From: Carallia brachiata
Taxonomy: Eukaryota > Streptophyta > Magnoliopsida > Malpighiales > Rhizophoraceae
Length of the DNA: 64,000 nucleotides
Direction of reading: 5' to 3'
NCBI GenBank assembly: GCA_021464245.1
Contig: JADCRB010000035.1
Span: 2,724,469-2,788,468, forward strand
The notes under the pieces are model-generated. The model did no database searches and was not told where the DNA came from. It was given only the letters and a program-made list of their open reading frames with translations. Made by a program: the position numbers and the translations under genes. Shown here one piece after another: positions 36,379-49,405 of the stretch (position 1 is its first letter; every line of letters begins with the position of its first letter).

Positions 36379-38516
36379 CAAAAACAAAAACAAGAAAAAG
36401 AAAGAGACGTATATCAATATGGTACCATAGAAACAATAAATAAGGGGTGATTGGGAAAGCAATAGGCGAGCAAAGTGGCCAATGGCCTTCAAGGGCAAAT
36501 GAACAGGCTGAACGGCTCCTCATAGGGCTACAGTTATGGAGTATTGTCTTTTGTGTGAATCTGAGAGATATAGAATTTAATCTTTTGCTTTGCTCTGCTG
36601 AAAAGGTTTTTGTTATATGAACTTTACAAATTGATCATGAATTCAACAAACAAAATCATGTTATGGAAGAAGACAACATGATCACTTATTTAGTTTCATG
36701 ACATTCAAATTATATTTTATCAGAATTGATATTTTAATTCGGACCATATTCAATAAAACAGGTTACTGTTAAATAACTATGTTTCTCGTCAGCTACTTTA
36801 GGCACTTTTGTCAATCAGAAACTATACATATATAAAAAAAAAAAAAAAAAACACTAAATACCTCTTAACCTGCTATTAATATATGAATAGGTCCAAACGC
36901 AAAACCAAATGCCCTCTTGATTAGGTTATGCTATTGTATACACATATATATGCTCTTGCTGCTGTTGCTGCCGTTGCTGGTGGCTGCTTCTGCTATTCCT
37001 GAGCTGTACCTGCTAATTAATGGTGGTGCTATGCGTAGCCCCCCCCACCCCCCACTGCGTTGTGCCCCATATTTCAAAAGGAATTATTTGGGTATCTTCG
37101 CTCCAATTCAACTTCCTTTTCAGCTAAACCTGGTTGATTTTGCATGTGTACCCCCAACCCTTTGATGTGGGTCCACTTTTCATTGTCCCCTACAATTTGC
37201 AAACACTATTACAATTTAATTAACACACATATCGTGCTAGCACATGTAGCCCCCCTCGTATGAATTTTGTCTAGCACTCTCGTAGCTATTTGGTCCTAGA
37301 CTCTGGGGCATGACAGTTGTTGCCATTATCACCCTTCTTCATGAAAGGGATGCCACTAGTTGATGGAGACCCATCCTTGACGCTTCTATGGTTAGTAATC
37401 AAAGATTAAGTAGTAAATAGTCATCTTGACATTAATTATTACGGCTTCTGGGCCACATGGTGACGCCAAAAGTACAGCACAAACAAACCCATATGGCACT
37501 TCATTTAGCAACCACCATTGCAAAAGTAACAATCACATATAATACATCTCTTTTCAATCTCCTACTATCTTCTGAGCAACATAATTATTCGGCACAAGGC
37601 AATCAAAATATATAAGTGAAAATTCTAGGCATGCAAATTAAAGCTCTCGGATGATGCGTGTGTACACATGTGTACCCAGGATTTATAGCTCCAGTAGTAC
37701 TGTAATTGTTTTCAAAGCTTATGCTGTCCTAATTGGAGCCAATTAATAAAAAAAAAAGTACATGTATGTATCTGGATATTATAAAACAGTACCGTATGTG
37801 TGAGCGTGTGATATTGGATCTATAGGCGGTGGTCCTTAGGCCTAATTGCACGGTAGCTCTCTAGCCATACTGCACATAAATAGTTGGACTTGAAACCCAA
37901 TACGACAATTTGCAAAGTAACATTAACATTTTAAATCTCAAGGTTAATAATTTTTTAACTTATAAAGGGCAGGCATGAGGACCTTTCATCTGAATAAATG
38001 ATGATGACAAAGAAGGGGGAGAGAGAAAGAAAGAGGTCCCCCAGCAACCCCTATAGGGTTTTAGGGTAGGCTTTATCTTTGGCTTCAAAAACAAGGGTCT
38101 GAGAAACAGCTCCCCAAACCTTCAATTGGGCAACCCCACAAAGCCACAATCCTCTGAAATTGTGACGTTAACCCATGACATTACCTCGGAAGTTGTTGGT
38201 AACTGTTACTTACCACCTGTTTGTGTATAACCATAATTACGATATAGCAACAAGTACACTGTGGACACACTTTCACGTGATTAGCTATAGCAAGTATAAA
38301 GTGATATGCAACAGGTTAAGGTAAAAGAAACAGGGGGTCTATGGAGTTTGCTTTTGCAGTTTTGGTAACTCAATCAGTTCTGCTGTTTTATAGTGATCCC
38401 CTGGTGGCCTAGCTAGCTAGTTATCTTTCAACCACCTATCCCATCCTCTCAAATTTATTCTCTTTATTTGCCTTCGTTTTTTTCTCACTAGTTTTGTCTG
38501 TTTTAAGTTTGAGCTT
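36379..38516. other. Spacer without recognised genes
   Basis: Contains an A run (36834-36850), a short CTG-rich patch (36955-37000) and a C-rich patch (37038-37050). The 37960-38420 part is less AT-rich but shows no coding frame, tRNA or known miRNA sequence that I could recognise. Confidence 0.5.
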
Positions 38517-38740
38517 GATTTGGTATACATATATTGGTAGCCAGATAATACACATACAAAGTGTACTTTTTGTAACGAACTTGATTGTTTCTGTAACTGT
38601 GCTTATTGTTTTTGCAACAAAAAATAACGTGTTAATTTTTTGTATCATATTTTATCGATCTTGTCACAAAAATAGATAAGTTCGTTACAATAAGTATACC
38701 AAATATGTATACCAAAGTAGGGATACCAAACTTTTTCCTT
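38517..38740. repeat. MITE-like inverted repeat with GGTATAC ends
   Basis: Left part TTGGTATACATATATTGGTA and right part TACCAAATATGTATACCAAA are inverted copies. Inner copies of TTGTAACGAACTTG (38571) and AAGTTCGTTACAA (38677) also mirror each other. Confidence 0.65.
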
Positions 38741-38889
38741 TAAGTTTATGTAATCGTTTTACTTGAATGTGTGCCATTGTACCTTTCCAAACACTAGCCA
38801 TTTTGCCTTAAACGATATTTTGGATTATCTTTGTGTTTGTTTTATAATAATTTGGTGTAAAAGAAAGGAATTGAAAAGAAAAAAAAATA

Positions 38890-39400
38890 CTAACAAGCAT
38901 GGATACTTCTAAAATGGTGAGTGCCCGTATCGGACACTTGAAACGTGTCCAATAAAAAAATAAAAAAAAAATTCGGACACGCGTGTCGAATACTTCTAAT
39001 TCACGTGTCGGACACTTCTAATACACATGTCAAATATTTTTATATATATTTGATATTTTAATTAGTATATTATACATACATATATATTATTTACTTAAAT
39101 ATTTTATTATGTATACACACACATATACATATCTACACATATATAGTATTTTTAAAAAGAATTATAAATAAAATATAAGTTACATTATAAAATATCATAA
39201 TTATTATTATTATGTATTATACGTAGAAAAAAATTTTAACTTTATTAAAAATATTTAAATTACATACATACATATATAATTTAAATATATTTTATAGTCG
39301 TATTTACGCTGTATCTGTATCCTAATTTTTTTTAAAATTTTCGTATCCCCGTATCCATGTTGTTCGTATCCATGTCCCGTGTCCGTGGATCCTAAGAAAA
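38890..39400 (+). repeat. Dispersed repeat, left copy of an inverted pair
   Basis: Starts near GATACTTCTAAAATGGTGAG, continues through a block with repeated GGACACGCGTGTCGAATAC and CACGTGTCGGACACTT, then AT-rich sequence, and ends near CGTATCCCCGTATCCATG. The same order occurs inverted at 41070-41640. Confidence 0.85.
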
Positions 39401-41069
39401 CTATCATATTATTTCTCATCAATCTAAAAAATTTTCTTTTTCATTTTATTTTTTACCATTTCCTTTCGCATATATTTTTTATCTTAACAAATTACTTCCT
39501 TTTCTCAAAATTTTTTTCTCTTATAACTTTTTTTCTTATCACTTTCTCACAATCAAAACATACGTTAGCAACCTGAAAAACCCCATTAATTAAGTTTATA
39601 TTTTATACTAAATGATTATACTAATGAGACCTAGAAATAAGAGACAAAATACACAACTTGAAATTGATATTTTAAACACATAGTTTGATCTGTTGTCACA
39701 TAACAGCAAAAAATTGGTCACATCAGTCCACTATTCATACGATTTTGTTTGATAAAACAAAGCTTAGTCAATTTCTTTTTGCTTTATTAGTAGGATGAGA
39801 GAATGTGAACCAAGAAAAACTTTCGTTTTTTTCTTCTGTCTTTTCATTAGAGCACAATTTTTCATATGGGCCTTTTGGTTTTTGTGTCTCCTAATAATTA
39901 ATGGCCATATAAATAATAGGCTTTGTTTAAAATTCATCTCACAGTAACTGTATACAGTTGTCTTTTCATGTATGCTCTAGCTACTAGGGCATTGTCAATT
40001 GGCTTAATTTCTAAGGTTACTTTGCATGTGGACTAGGGAGTTGCGCATCGCGAATATGACATATATAATTTATGGAAATTGATAATTACACGTTGTCTTA
40101 GATAAAGCAACGGCTTTACGTCCAGAACAACGATTTGATGTGTATAAAATTAAAATTTGCACGGAAACAAAAATTTTCATAATTTATGATTGCGTAATTT
40201 TTAATTTCGGCTAATACATTGATGTGAGTTACGGTAAAGGATGGACTTTGAATTTTACACCCAATTCGACAAGATTTGTCTTCCAAAATCGATGGACGAA
40301 CTTTTAAATTATTAGGCCAACATTTCCCTTAGAACTCATTGGGACTAACTGTCTAGTCATAATGCTTGTTGTGTATGCGGTCCCTCAATTATTAGATACA
40401 ACATCAACATGAGAGAAATTAAGAAAATAAAATTACACATGTAGCAACGGCTTGAAATTAGCTAATCGTGTGCTATAAAAATGTACTAGTTTGAGTCCTT
40501 TCCACGTTTTTCCAAATTCTAGGTACCATTTTTAATTTGTGTCAGTATATTGAAACAACAATTTTACCATCGTGTGCTAATTGTGTGCTATTATTGGAGT
40601 ACCTTTTGATTCTATGGGATCCCCTGGAGCATACAATATATATACCTTTCTGGACCCCACAAACGAAGGCTCTTAAAAGACAAAAAAGAAAAAGGAAAAA
40701 AAAAAAAAACTGATACTCCTTGCCACTACCTAAAATATTATGCCAACCAGAAGTGCTAAAAAGGACTTGCATGCATATTATATGTAAGCCTTTTTTTTTT
40801 TTTTGTAAATTCAGATCGATTTTATTAAGAAAGAATGAGAGGATGTTAGTTGAACTCAAAGGTAAAACGAGAAAATAAAATTTAGGCAAAAAATACGGAG
40901 AAGGTTCTTTTTGACATAGAGGAGACAAGCGTGACTTCTACGGGTGTTTTTTTTTTTTTTTTTTAATTTTTTTGTTTGTTAAAAAAATTATGTATATATA
41001 ATTGAGATAAAATGTACATACGATTAAAATAAAATGTACACACAATTCTAAAAAAATTTATTTACACAT
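39401..41069. other. Sequence between the two inverted copies
   Basis: About 1.7 kb, AT-rich, with T/A runs near 40794-40804 and 40947-40964. A segment at 40803-40935 (GATCGATTTTATTAAGAA) resembles one at 54075-54130, so it may be a dispersed repeat. No transposase frame seen. Confidence 0.5.
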
Positions 41070-41640
41070 TGTATTTGGTTGTATCTGTATCTAGAATGTA
41101 CGGATACAGATACGGGATACGGACATGACACGACATGGATAGCACAAAAATTTAAAAAAATTAGATATAGATACAACGTAAACACGGTTATAAAATATAT
41201 TAAATATTATATATGTATGTATGTAATTTAAATATTTTTAATAAATTTAAAATTTTTTTTCTACGTATAGTACATAATAATTATTATTATGATATTTTAT
41301 AATATAACTTATGTTTTATTTATAATTTTTTAAAAAAATACTATATATGTGTGTATATATATATGTGTGTATACATAATAAATATTTAAGTAAATAATGT
41401 ATATGTGTGTATAATATATTAATTAAAATATCAGATATATATAAAAGTATTTGATACGTGTATTAAAACTGTCTGACACGTGAATTACAAGTGTCTGACA
41501 CGCGTGTCTGAATTTTTTTTTTATTTTTTTTGTTGGACACGTTTCAGAGTATCCAACACGTATTCGAAAAGTGTCGGGCGAGTATCTTATCCGACACAAG
41601 TACTCTCTATTTTAGAAGTGTCTGTATATTAAATCTATAT
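41070..41640 (-). repeat. Dispersed repeat, right copy of an inverted pair
   Basis: Read on the minus strand it begins ACTTCTAAAATAGAGAGT near 41620. It then follows 38890-39400 block by block, including the CGTGTCAGACACTT boxes and the TCTACGTATAGTAC part, with numerous point changes. Confidence 0.85.
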
Positions 41641-42900
41641 GCATATTATTATAAGATTTTTACCAAAAGAAATAAAATTTAAAAAAAGCCGCAAAACTCA
41701 TACCTGTCTGATGTCCTATTTGAATTCTACGGTACTGCAGCAGGTCCTTAAATTTTTTTTTTTTTTTTTTTTGTCTAATATTGACTTACTTCGCTAAACT
41801 AATCCACAATTTAATTGAAAATAAAAAAATTAAAAAAAACATAGAAAATTTTTCGTTTTTAAAGAAGAAAAAAAAATTACACGTATGTTGGTTGCTAGCT
41901 GTGGATTGACTATAACCAAGGGCGATCTAGTCATGAGCAAATACTAGTCAATGCCATTATTCGCACGCCACCAGCATGTACAAAAGAACATGAAAGCTGG
42001 ATGTTCGGTCAAAATTCTACTCGGCAACGTGGAAGATGCAAAACAGGACCACGTACATCAAATACTCAATAGGCAAAATCCACCTACTGGTACCTGATCA
42101 AGTGATGTATTGGCAGCAACCTACATTTCTTGTTTAAAAATAATCCCGACATTAACGAAATATTAGCCGCGACATTAATGGCAAATTTCTGCTTAATTAC
42201 CAATCAAATCAACAATATTTTTTTTAATCCTGATGGGATGAACATTTCTGTTCTTTTATTGTACTCTTCCACGATATAAGGGGGTCTACTGTCATTTCTA
42301 AAATCTTTTTTGTTTTATCCGAGGAGATTAGAGGCTGAAGGGATTAATTTCCTTTTTTTAAGTTATATCAAAATGATATAATTTTTTTTTCTTTAAAAAG
42401 TCAAGTAATAAGTAATTTTATAGTAATTTCTACACTCCTTTCCTAAGATTAGAATTCAAAATCTCAAATTACCTAAGCACCCCTTCTATTATGCTGCAAC
42501 TATACCCAAGACTTCAAATACTTTCAAGAGACTGGAGGCAAGCCACCAAGCAAAGCCTAATGGTTGAATTCTCCTTGCATATTTTTAGGTGATAATTATC
42601 GTTTTCTTTTTCGACAGCAAGATGCAATTTTATTGATCAAGAGGGCAACACCCTGATCCAAAGAGAGGCGCAACATTGATTACATGGTATACATAGGCAA
42701 TTAGGCACCAAACAAACCATCACCTCGAAGCCATTGAAACATAGACCCCAAAAGGCATCACACCTAGCAAAATCAGAAGAAATTCCAACAGCCGGATGCT
42801 CCTCCTTTCTATTAGCCGATCTTCCTGACCCAGAGATTATAGATATAAATAAACCTGGTACCCTCCTAATCCACTTAATCTAAGGTTTTTTCTTTTTTTA
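41641..42900. other. Spacer with a dispersed repeat near 42600-42860
   Basis: The 42600-42860 part is of higher GC and begins CAAGATGCAATTTTATTGATC. It looks like repeat or retroelement 3' material, but I could not assign it. Confidence 0.4.
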
Positions 42901-43554
42901 GTTAACAACGAGGGCAAAGCTCAAAAAGAAATTTAAGTAGCTACAAGTTTATGAAAGTAGACTTCAATAACATCGTTGCTGAAAATACTGTGAATCTTGT
43001 GAAAGGCGGTCTTAGCAAACTAAGCCCCTTAATCAAGGTGTTAACCTCCCATTTTGGTTGCCCTCCTCTCACTCCATCTCATCCATTAGGGTCAAAATTG
43101 ATGAAGACTTGTTCCGCACTTCCGCTGCCAATTACCCATAGAAAAAGAAGACGGACTAATCGGGGACGACAGTGTCACCCAAAATGCAACAAGTTTATTA
43201 AAATGACTCGTTAAACAACGTGGTCGTATTAGTCAATGTCAAGTCATTCATTTAGTATCACAATTCAAATAAATTATCTTTGTTTGGATCTGGACAACTT
43301 GACATTATAAGTAATAGATATTACAATTAATTATAATGTTCGTGTATCATCCGCCCCTAAAAGATGCCCGTCTTCTGATCAGTCTTGTATTAAATAAAAT
43401 ATCTTTTTGAATTAGCCACCCCTCAGATAGTCACTCCCTACCATATACGCCTAAATCAGATCTTATATGCCAGGCGAAGGTACTTCCCACACTTGAAAAT
43501 CTTCACCGCTGCTAGCTCCCCTTTTTTTTTTTTTTTTGAAATCCGCACTATAAT

Positions 43555-44130
43555 TTGCCTCCTGCAAAGTATGCTGCGGTAAAATATGAATCAATATCCC
43601 ATTGCTTTGAAGACATTGTTTGGAGAACAAGCAAGAAGTCAGATTCTATAATAATATTGAACCCAATTACAAAAACTGAGAAAAAACAGAACAGAAAGAG
43701 TCACAATATAATCAACCGATTAAATTATACAACCAAACGATTATTACTTGTAGTAAAAACTGATAAAAAATTTATTAATTTTATCAGTTTTTGTTGTAAA
43801 TAGTAGTCGTTTAGTTGAACAATTTAATTAGTGATTGGACTGTAATTCTTCTCCATTTTTTTTCCATCATTGTATGTTTTTCAATAATATTATGGAAGCC
43901 CTTGTCCCAAGCCAGTCTTTAGTGCCAAATAAATTGCCTGTAGCTCAACTTCAACAACCGGCGAACCTCACCTCCCCCCATTGCCTGAAAAATCATATAG
44001 CCAGCATAGACAATTGTGTCTTGCTAATCTGCGAAATCCCGCCAAGTTCTGGTGACCATTTGGCATATAGCCATCTATATTGAGCTTGACGATAGGAGGG
44101 TCCGGTGGCACCCAAGAAATTAATGAATCA
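43555..44130 (-). pseudogene. LINE-type RNase H domain relic
   Basis: On the minus strand the frame gives WVPPDPPIVKLNIDG, then VVEVELQAIYLALKTGLGQG and later IIESD. This is the order of the RNase H domain found at the end of plant LINEs and in derived proteins, with catalytic-type D, E and D positions visible. A stop codon and a MITE insertion (43700-43850) interrupt it, so it is a dead copy. Confidence 0.7.
43700..43850. mobile_element. MITE of about 150 bp inside the RNase H relic
   Basis: Arms of about 70 bases mirror each other: AACTGATAAAAAATTTATTA at the centre, CCAAACGATTATTACTTG on the left and AAATAGTAGTCGTTTAGTTG on the right. The RNase H reading resumes on both sides, so the MITE came in later. 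Confidence 0.7.
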
Positions 44131-44916
44131 TGTGGTGTTTAGTTCGCCTTAATGGCTTTTGCTGTGAAGAATCACCTGAAAATATTCCATGAATTTCCAA
44201 TGCCCGTGCCTCAATTAATATGTTCAACGGACTACATGGGAGATAAGGATCCCCCACCGAAATTTTCATTAGAGGAAATTTTTATATAATCGAGCAAATA
44301 ATTAATAAACCAATAAGGACTTGTGTTTGTGGCTTGTCCTACAGCATGTTCCATCCATTTCAAATTTCTTCGGCTGCCCGACCCAAGAAATTAAGGGCCT
44401 TTTTTCCCCTCTTCGATTGTAACTACGTGTAATTTTGGCACTAATTAATGGCTAGCCAAGTGGGCTACAGAACGAAGTAAACAGTTTGAGTCGACGATGT
44501 ATGGGTGTATGAATGACCTAGGCAAAATAGCTTGAATGTTTTATTTTCTTGTCTTTATCCTTCCATTAGCATATAGTGTGACACTTGAGAACTTAAATTT
44601 ATTTATGAGTAGTTAATTAGGCCATTTGAACCGTTTAAATTTTTTCTTCTCCTATAGATCTTCTCAATTAATCCAAAGGTTTGTGTTGTAGACCTGACGG
44701 TATTAAAAGACACTGTGTCATTAAAAATTAATGATATCTAGATACAAACATTAATTGTAAAATTATGCATTCAAACAAACTTCATAAAGTGTCTCAAGAG
44801 ATATCCGAATAATTATAATTTAAATTTTTATTTAGATGGCTATAGATTTAGTCCCAAGAAGATTGAAAAAGGAGATTAAAAGATTTATGAGAAATAAAAG
44901 TTACACGAACTATGTG

Positions 44917-47900
44917 TAGGATTGGCAATAGGGAGGATCGGGGACAGAGATAGCCCACCAACTCCCCGAACCAATTTATTAACTTTATCACTGTTCTGTC
45001 TCTATCCCCAATGGGTATAAAATTTTAATCTATGTCTCTATCTCTGCTGGAAAACAGGAATTTCCGTCCTCATTTCATACCCGTTCAAATGAAAATAAAA
45101 AAAAGTCATATATTTTCACAGCTCAAACTACTTGATGCACGAAATCAATGACAAACCAACTATATATGTTTCAAACATCCTTTAGTTTAAATATATAATG
45201 AACAAGTGATTTAAATATTGAAGTTCAAATGCACGAACTTTATAATAAGAATTAGCAACAGAAATTAAGATCCTGCAACTTGATGCAAAATATGCAGAAA
45301 ATATTCTTTACTTCGAAAAGATAATAGATCAACAAATAGACAACCTATCTTCATCTACCTATTCCTCTTCATTGTCTTGGAAAACACCAAAACACAAACA
45401 CAGAAGGCAATAAATTGCTCTATGGAAATTCAAAGAAAAATAACAAGAACGAATTAGTGCAATCGATCACTTGAAGGCACAACCTTAGAGTTCCATCTTT
45501 CACTTCGTCAATTCTTGATCCTGAGTTTAGGAACACTGACTTTTTGCAATATATATATGCATTTAAGAATATTTAAAATATTGTATGTCATGATTTCAAT
45601 TAAATTTAGAACAAGACCTATCTCATTTGTGTCAATATTCTCATTCAACACATAGTCTGCTATTTCTCTTATAACTCCAACAATATCACTTGTATGAGAG
45701 GAAAAACTAATAAATAAATCTCAACAAATAGATAGAAAAAAATAAATGATGAATAAATCATTATACTTACTTTTTTTTCAGTAACTCACAACTAATTTTG
45801 AGTGTACATAATAGCTTTCATAGTGTCCAGATGTAGCCTACTGCGATGGAAACTTATGATTCATCTACTAGTACTAATTGCAGGCTTAGAACCTACTGTA
45901 GACATATGAATAGCAAATATTTCTCGAGTAATGACTTGCAATGTAGGAAATTTCATTCTATACACCTTCTACCAATTTAAAACATCAAAATCTGGAAAAA
46001 AAAATGGCACTTCATCCTCTTCCATGTATAAGTCCAACTCCAATTTAGAAGATTCGGTCTTTTGTTTTTTCTTTTGCCACAAATAAAAATCAAAAGTAGA
46101 CTAAAAATGACTATGTTGCTACTACTAGAAGTCAATGAATCTGTATAAACTACGCTAGCATCTCTTGAGCTTAATTGTTGTAATTGGTACTCATTTACCA
46201 AATCAAGACAAGAATGTCTAATTTTACTCACATAGATAGAACTCTCCAAACCTAAAAGATGATCAAAATATAACTCTACCAAAAGAAATTTTATATCTAA
46301 GATCCAAAATAATAGCAACTCTCATAACAATCACTTTCTAATATTTGTCAAATTTGTCCGAAATGTTTTCTATCATAGACTGTATCAGTTCACTTGGAGA
46401 GTACTTCCACTCTATTAATGCAAGTTTAATTTCACAAATTTTTGGGAAAAATAAGTTTACAGTAGGATACTTTGTTTCGAAAAATAACAGTGTGATTTCA
46501 TTGAACAATTGTAACTTCTCACAAATTCTCTTTCAAATCTCCACTACTCTTCACTAGGACAATCAGAATAATGTGATTCTTTTATCCCTTTCAATCGGCA
46601 AAAAGCTTCTTTATAAAAAATTGTCGTTTGTAGCATTAAAAAAGTCAAATTTTACTTAGTTGGACAATCAAGGCTCAAGTATTTGGTGTTATTAACCTTT
46701 ATTTGCTTAGCTATTTCTTTAACTCTCTTCTTCCTTTTTGGTGTAGTAGTCCAATGGCAAGCACTATCATGAATCTTTTCAATCCCAAGTTTAATTACAT
46801 TCAAACGTTCTTTAACAACTAAATTCAAAATATAAGCAGCACAACACAATACAAAAAGGTGTCATGGCCTAAAAGATCATTTTCATCCAATTTAGATCTT
46901 ATTAACTCGATTGTGGCATCATTTGTAGTGCAATTGTCCAAAGTAATAGTAAACACTTTGCAGTCCAAATTGCATCGTAATAGGCAATCCATTATCACTT
47001 CAGACAAAACCAAACTTGTGTCAAGCTGGTGGCTACCTAGACTCACCAATCCTACATTTAGTTTGTCAAGAAATTATAAGAAGCGCAGTGAAGTAAAGGG
47101 CATGTTTATAATGAACACTGGTTTCACGATAAAGCGTTGAGGCTATATTGCTCATATTTATATACTGATATAATGATACTATTTTTGAAGATGCTGACAC
47201 AAAAGAATAATAAAACAAAATACAACTGGAAATACGAAGCGACAAATGCAATTCTTATCATTTCTCTAAGAACATTTGAGAAAGAAAACGTAGACAGCAC
47301 ACTAATAAGGGATAAAAAACAAAGATTGCTAACAAGGGATTAAAAACAAAGATTGTTGAAGAGGAAGACACGGAGAACATTAATAGGAACTTGTCCTCTC
47401 CATTGAGAAATTTAATCATCAACGAAATTTACCAAACAAAAAAAGAGACAAAAGTTAACCATGATACCTTATGTTGCAAAAAACTTAGGGAACAAGTTTC
47501 TTTTTTCCACAATAGAACTTTCAACAATAAGAAAGTTTTGATGTCTTTTGAAGAGAGTATGCTACAAGAAATGAAATATTAAAATTAGGGAAGTCAATTG
47601 TATAGTGTCTATGCCTGAAAATTCAAATGCTCTGAACTATATAATTGTCAATATAAAAAAAAAAGGCTCTGTTTCTATTTTTAAAAATTGTTGAGTGGAA
47701 CTAAATTACTTGAGAAATTGAGAAACCTTGGACAAATATTTCATGCTGAAGTATCAGTTGCATTTACCTGATAAATATTTTCCAAATTTCTATAAGAATT
47801 TTTAAAACAAAACATTGTACTTTACTCCTCAATGTTTATGCACTGCAACTTAATTGTTTCCAAAATATGTGAATTGAATAGAATATAGTAGCCTGCCATC

Positions 47901-48690
47901 TCATGTTCAGACTATAAACAAGTAAATTTCTTTACAGAACTTTGATTGGAGATATTTGTTGGCATAGCTTGTTAACAAAGCAACCAATAACATAAAATGC
48001 GCAAGCAAAAATCAACAACATTACATTTTCACAAAACACTGGATAGGTATAGAAGCAAAACTAAATATGTACCTAACATATCCAATAGCATCATTTGAAA
48101 CTAAACTAGCAAACTTAATGCAAATAATAATAATAATATTGTTTTGTCTACTACATACCAATTGAAATGCAGCATGATAAGCATACCCTGAGCGGTGCAC
48201 GAAATCGCTGGTAGAGAGGCCACTGACTTCCTACTGCTGCCTGCCAAATGATGGAGATTTGGAATGAGGCAGCACTCGAAATCGCCGATGATGGAGATTT
48301 GGAGTGTGAAGATTGAGGCAGTTGGATTCGCCAACGATAGAGGTAATTGGAGTCAATGTCGGAGCTGTAGTGGACGATGCAATGTTACTAGTCGATGTTT
48401 TTAGGTTTTTGTCATTGAAGAGTGAAGGCAGTAAACATTAAATAATAAAAATAAATAAAGATTAAAAAATAAATAAAAAAACAATTGAGGTTGATAAAGC
48501 GAGAGCATTAGGACTGAGATAGCTAAACTCATCTCTGTCCTCATACTTGCTAAAAAAATACGGGAAATGGGGATTCTTGTTTCATTCCTCAGTTAATTAA
48601 CTTTGACCCTATACCTATTGAGACAGATACAAATAATTTTTAACACATACAAATAAAATTATCATCTCTATCCATATAAAACAAGGAAAA
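44917..48690 (-). mobile_element. Decayed hAT transposon (RICESLEEPER-like)
   Basis: The left end has TAGGATTGGCAATAGGG (44917), the usual style of a plant hAT terminus. The right part (48520-48690) repeats, inverted, similar GACAGAGAT and GGGTAT-type subterminal boxes. The transposase lies between, on the minus strand. The boundaries are approximate because the right terminus has diverged and no target duplication was found. Confidence 0.6.
45790..47060 (-). pseudogene. hAT transposase, RICESLEEPER-like, broken
   Basis: Blocks in minus-strand order: DCKVFTITLDNCTTNDA (about 46910-46970) and CAAYILNLVVKERLNVIK (about 46800-46850) belong to the catalytic region. The C-terminal dimerisation domain follows near 45800-45985, with FDVLNWW-like, FPTLQVITREIFAI and MSTVGSKPA segments. 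Between these blocks there are stops and frame changes. A working protein is not possible from this copy. Such proteins bind the element's ends and cut and paste it. Confidence 0.8.
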
Positions 48691-48794
48691 CAAAACTTCT
48701 TAAACTAGTCTTACAATCACAATTACGCCAATGAGATTTGTGATTGTAGTGGTGACTATCATAATTACATTCAAAATGACATGTCGTGATTTGT

Positions 48795-49405
48795 AATATG
48801 GTTAATATATAAAAAAATAGCACAACTTTTGTGTTTTTTTACAAATTTAGTAACACTTTTAAAAATTAACAAATCCAATACAATTTAATTATTTTTTTAC
48901 AAATCTAACACAATTTTTAACAATTAAAAAATTTAACACAGTTTAATTATTTTTAATAAATCTAACATGCTATTAGTTAAAAATAACCAGTTAAAAGTAA
49001 CTGAATTCTTTAGTATACATATATGACACATTTACGTCTAAATCTAATACATTTTAAAACTCTCAAATGTCATATGTGCATATGTACATACTTAAAATTC
49101 GATTATTTTTTACTGACAGTGTGCTAAATTTGTTAAAAAATAATTGAACATCTAAATATTGTATAGTTTAAAATCTCCAAATGTCATATGTGTTTATGTG
49201 CATACTAGGGATTCAATTATTTTTAACTGACAATGTGTTAGATTTGTTAAAAAATAATTGAACTGTGATAAATTTATTAATTGTTAAAAGTTGTGCTAAA
49301 TTTGTAAAAAAATAATTAAATGTACTAAATTTGTTAATTTTTAAAAGTTGTGTTAGATTTGTAAAAAAACTCAAAAATGATGTTATTTTTTGATATCAAC
49401 CCTTT
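48795..49405. mobile_element. Foldback element of about 600 bp with internal duplication
   Basis: The left end GGTTAATATATAAAAAAATA mirrors the right end TGTTATTTTTTGATATCAACC. The unit AAATGTCATATGTG..TATGT..ATACT occurs twice in the same direction, at 49066 and 49181. Inverted arms of TACAAATTTAGTAACACTTT type fill both halves. No coding content. Confidence 0.7.

Noticed and set aside
36379..38420. A conserved microRNA gene in the less AT-rich parts
   Set aside because: I looked for common plant mature miRNA sequences by eye and recognised none; no suitable fold-back around a known sequence was found.
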